Source: Chloroflexota bacterium (GTDB taxonomy: Bacteria; Chloroflexota; Limnocylindria; QHBO01). From it: a stretch of DNA of 7,524 nucleotides. Below are positions 5,902 through 7,524 of the stretch, in pieces. The stretch spans positions 1-7,524 of the forward strand of contig JAPSGM010000088.1 of the NCBI GenBank assembly GCA_031177555.1. Reading direction: 5' to 3'. The position numbers were made by a program, and so were the translations under genes. Position 1 is the stretch's first letter. The number at the start of each line of letters is the position of its first letter. The notes beneath the pieces were generated by a model that saw nothing but the letters and a program-made list of their open reading frames with translations, was not told the origin of the DNA and searched no databases.

Positions 5902-5920
5902 AGTCCTCTCGCCCCGACCA
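5902..5920 (+). repeat. attR core: 19-bp direct repeat, copy 2
   Basis: Identical to the last 19 nt of tRNA-Pro (3573-3591). No D arm or anticodon arm precedes it; upstream is element sequence (AGTTGGTACCCGCCGGGTTG), so this is a displaced 3' stub and not a second tRNA. Downstream, 12 bp intervene before the hairpin at 5933. Confidence 0.85.
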
Positions 5921-5932
5921 AATCACACGGAA

Positions 5933-5958
5933 ACGCCCGGCCATCACTGGCCGGGCGT
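5933..5958. terminator. Bidirectional hairpin terminator (cold-shock gene; ancestral tRNA-Pro terminator)
   Basis: ACGCCCGGCCA, loop TCAC, TGGCCGGGCGT: a perfect 11-bp stem. Read leftward it is followed by TTTCC and lies 20 bp after the cold-shock stop codon. Read rightward it is 12 bp after the tRNA 3' stub, so before integration it would have ended the tRNA-Pro transcript. Confidence 0.75.
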
Positions 5959-5978
5959 CTGCGTTCGGCGGAGACCGC

Positions 5979-6185
5979 CTACTCGGCCGCCTGCACGCGG
6001 ACCGCGCGGTCGCCCTTCGGGCCACGCTCGGTCTCGAAGGTGACGCTCTCGCCCCCGACCAGCCGGTCGAAGTCGAGCGACGGGTTCAGCCCGTCACGGT
6101 GGAAGAAGTACTCCTTGCCGTCCTCGCCGGCAATGAAGCCGAAGCCGCGATCGCTGATCACGCGCTTCACAGTTCCTGTAGCCAT
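5979..6185 (-). CDS. CspA-family cold-shock protein
   Basis: 68 aa from the ATG at 6185, the normal family length. The in-frame TTG nine bases upstream lies only 2 nt from the GAGG, too close for use, so the ATG (11 nt spacing) is preferred. MATGTVKRVISDRGFGFIAG contains RNP1 as RGFGFI (13-18), and RNP2 is YFFHR (26-30). These form the single-stranded nucleic-acid-binding face of the OB-fold; the protein acts as an RNA chaperone or anti-termination factor. The usual KWFN after the first strand is KRVI here, so the conserved Trp is missing and one stacking position is changed. It is downstream of the adenylate cyclase on the same strand after 108 bp and probably has its own promoter. Confidence 0.93.
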   Translation of the reverse strand: MATGTVKRVISDRGFGFIAGEDGKEYFFHRDGLNPSLDFDRLVGGESVTFETERGPKGDRAVRVQAAE

Positions 6186-6257
6186 ACGAAACAACGCCTC
6201 ACTCTCGAACCAACTCTTGGCGCACGGCCGGCTCGAGTTGAGACCGTGACCAACCCT

Positions 6258-6277
6258 TCCCGGATATCGGTCCGGGA
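6258..6277 (-). terminator. Short hairpin between the cyclase and cold-shock genes
   Basis: TCCCGG, 8-nt loop, CCGGGA, 16 bp after the cyclase stop codon and 72 bp before the cold-shock ATG. The stem is only six pairs and there is no T-tract, so it may be a weak terminator of the cyclase or a structure in the cold-shock leader. Confidence 0.3.
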
Positions 6278-6293
6278 GAACAGGATACCCTCC

Positions 6294-7524
6294 TCAGGCG
6301 GGTGATGCTGCGCCGGTCGCCGCGGGCACCTCGAGGGCCTCCCCGACGGCACCGGCCGCCGCACCCTCGACGCCCGGATCCGCCGCGACCGGGCCTGCGT
6401 CCGGCGGTCGGTGGTAGTACTTCGGCGCATCGGCCGGCTCGACCAGGTAGGTGGCCATCAGACCCTTGCCCTTGACGTCCACGGTCCGCATGGTGATCGG
6501 GAAGACCTCGCCCCCCAGCAGCTCGCGGGTGGACGGCGCCAGCTGGACCCTGCCGGGCACGCCGTAGGACTCCATGCGAGCCGCCACGTTCACGGTGTCG
6601 CCCCAGATGTCGTACACCCACTTGTTCTCGCCGATGACGCCCGCGGTGACCGGGCCGGACGCCACGCCCACCCGTAGCTTGATGCCGCGTCGGCGCAGCC
6701 CGCCAAGGCGGTCGGCAGCCCGATGCATCTCGATGGCCATCTCGACCGCCGCCCGCGCGTGGTCCGCGCGCGCCACCGGCGCGCCGGCGACCGCGATGTA
6801 CGCGTCGCCCACCGTCTTGATCTTCTCCAGGCCGTAGCGAGCCGCCAGCCGATCGAAGATCGAGAACAGCTGGTTCAGGACCAGCAGCAGTTCCCGCGGC
6901 TCGATCGTGGCCGCCAGGCCGGTGAAGTCGACGACGTCGGCGACCACGACCGTGGTCGAGGGGTGCGTGTCGGCGATGAGCCGCTCGCCGCGCGCCAGGC
7001 GCGAGGCGATCGCGGCCGGCAGCATGTCGTGCAGGAGCGAGCTGGTCTGGCGCTGCGCCTGGAGCCGCTGCCCGTCGACGTAGCGGATCAGCAGCATGAG
7101 GATCAGCGCCGGTCCCAGCAGGTTGTAGGCGATCAGCCACAGCGGCGGGTCGTCCCACTTGGCGGGGACCAGCGAGGTGATGAAGCCGTCGAAGGCGATG
7201 GAGGCGATCACCATCGCCGCGAAGGCGCCGAACCACTTGAGGCCGCGGTCGCCGTCGAAGTAGAGGACCGCGGAGACGGGCGCCAGGATGCCCCAGATCA
7301 GCGGCGCGCCCCCGGCGACCATGCCGCCCAGCGAGATGTGGCCAAGGAAAACGTAGGCCATGCCGGCGATCAGCACCCACCTGACGATGCGGGTGAAGTC
7401 CTTGATCTGGGCCAGCGCCACCAGCCCGACCAGCATGGCAGTGGCGAAGTACACCGACGAGGCCGCCAGCAGCGGCCGGCCGATGGCCAGGCCGATCGCC
7501 ATCCAGGTGAAGCTGGCCGGCAGC
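6294..7524 (-). CDS. Membrane-anchored class III adenylate cyclase, N-terminus outside window
   Basis: The frame is open past the ATG at 7502 to the window edge (LPASFTW before it), so the true start may lie outside; positions here count from that ATG. At least five hydrophobic segments (about 15-32, 42-62, 66-82, 91-110, 121-141) precede a linker (LLHDMLPAAIASRLARGERL) and a cyclase homology domain (~183-355). Metal-binding Asp189 (VVVADVVDFT) and Asp233 (KTVGDAY) are present. The adenine-selecting pair is Lys229 (EKIKT) and Asp298 (VYDIWGD), as in adenylate and not guanylate cyclases. The transition-state residues Asn305 and Arg309 (TVNVAARM) are present. It should therefore be an active homodimeric enzyme making cAMP from ATP on the cytoplasmic side. 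The last ~45 residues are Ala/Gly/Pro-rich and probably disordered. The signal sensed by the membrane part is unknown. Confidence 0.93.
   Translation of the reverse strand, partial: LPASFTWMAIGLAIGRPLLAASSVYFATAMLVGLVALAQIKDFTRIVRWVLIAGMAYVFLGHISLGGMVAGGAPLIWGILAPVSAVLYFDGDRGLKWFGAFAAMVIASIAFDGFITSLVPAKWDDPPLWLIAYNLLGPALILMLLIRYVDGQRLQAQRQTSSLLHDMLPAAIASRLARGERLIADTHPSTTVVVADVVDFTGLAATIEPRELLLVLNQLFSIFDRLAARYGLEKIKTVGDAYIAVAGAPVARADHARAAVEMAIEMHRAADRLGGLRRRGIKLRVGVASGPVTAGVIGENKWVYDIWGDTVNVAARMESYGVPGRVQLAPSTRELLGGEVFPITMRTVDVKGKGLMATYLVEPADAPKYYHRPPDAGPVAADPGVEGAAAGAVGEALEVPAATGAASPA

Larger units (their letters stand above)
3573..5920. mobile_element. Decayed integrative element (genomic island) in the tRNA-Pro 3' end
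   Basis: The segment is bounded by exact 19-bp direct repeats of the tRNA-Pro 3' end at 3573-3591 and 5902-5920, with an intact tRNA on the left and only a 3' stub on the right. That is the standard outcome of site-specific integration at a tRNA gene. The interior is about 2.3 kb, visibly less GC-rich than the flanks. It carries a truncated recombinase next to the tRNA-side junction, a truncated DUF2231 gene and four candidate cargo genes. No intact integrase, excisionase or replication gene is present. The element is therefore either an immobile relic or mobilisable only in trans. Confidence 0.8.

Noticed and set aside
5902..5920. Second tRNA gene
   Set aside because: Only the 3' T-arm/acceptor strand is present; upstream bases cannot form the 5' acceptor, D or anticodon arms.
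6199..7380. Long minus-strand frame of 393 codons overlapping the cyclase
   Set aside because: It is a shadow frame typical of high-GC DNA: Arg/Gly/Pro-rich with no motifs, while the other frame carries all cyclase catalytic residues.
1..7524. CRISPR arrays, tandem repeats, toxin-antitoxin or phage-defence genes
   Set aside because: No regularly spaced repeats and no recognisable nuclease, toxin or defence domains were seen on either strand.

Overview
This is a high-GC bacterial chromosome segment. The base composition, the F420-type oxidoreductase, the PIG-V-like membrane glycosyltransferase and the tRNA-Pro(CGG) suggest a soil Chloroflexota (Limnocylindria-like) or Actinomycetota, probably from a metagenome. 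Taxonomy is inferred from gene style only, and no marker gene settles it.

Left flank (1-3591): the 3' part of a class A FAD-dependent aromatic monooxygenase runs rightward off the left edge. It converges on a leftward two-gene unit made of a multipass PIG-V-like glycosyltransferase (2248-3414) and, 7 bp downstream, a small lipoprotein with an alpha/beta-hydrolase-like fold (1629-2240). The 197-bp convergent spacer holds two DnaA-box-like 9-mers and a weak hairpin. A tRNA-Pro(CGG) gene with encoded CCA and its own promoter-like sequence lies at 3515-3591.

Central island (3573-5920): the last 19 bp of the tRNA gene are repeated exactly at 5902-5920. The 2.3 kb between the copies is visibly lower in GC than the flanks, which is the footprint of an element integrated at the tRNA 3' end. 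No intact integrase is present. Next to the tRNA-side junction is a C-terminal remnant that reads like a serine recombinase, joined out of frame to the first ~22 codons of a DUF2231-type gene, so an internal deletion probably removed the integrase catalytic part. Joining the two element ends in silico gives a ~48-bp imperfect palindrome shaped like a serine-integrase attP. Surviving cargo is a 250-aa protein of unknown function, a 20-codon ORF with seven cysteines behind a near-perfect Shine-Dalgarno, a Ddn/DUF385-like oxidoreductase, and a divergent 84-aa secreted protein with its own terminator-like hairpin.

Right flank (5921-7524): a strong bidirectional hairpin, probably the original tRNA terminator that the insertion moved 2.3 kb away, is followed by a leftward cold-shock protein and a leftward membrane-anchored class III adenylate cyclase that runs off the right edge with its catalytic residues intact.

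The most notable observations are the decayed island with its reconstructed att site, the deletion chimera, and the cysteine-rich micro-ORF.
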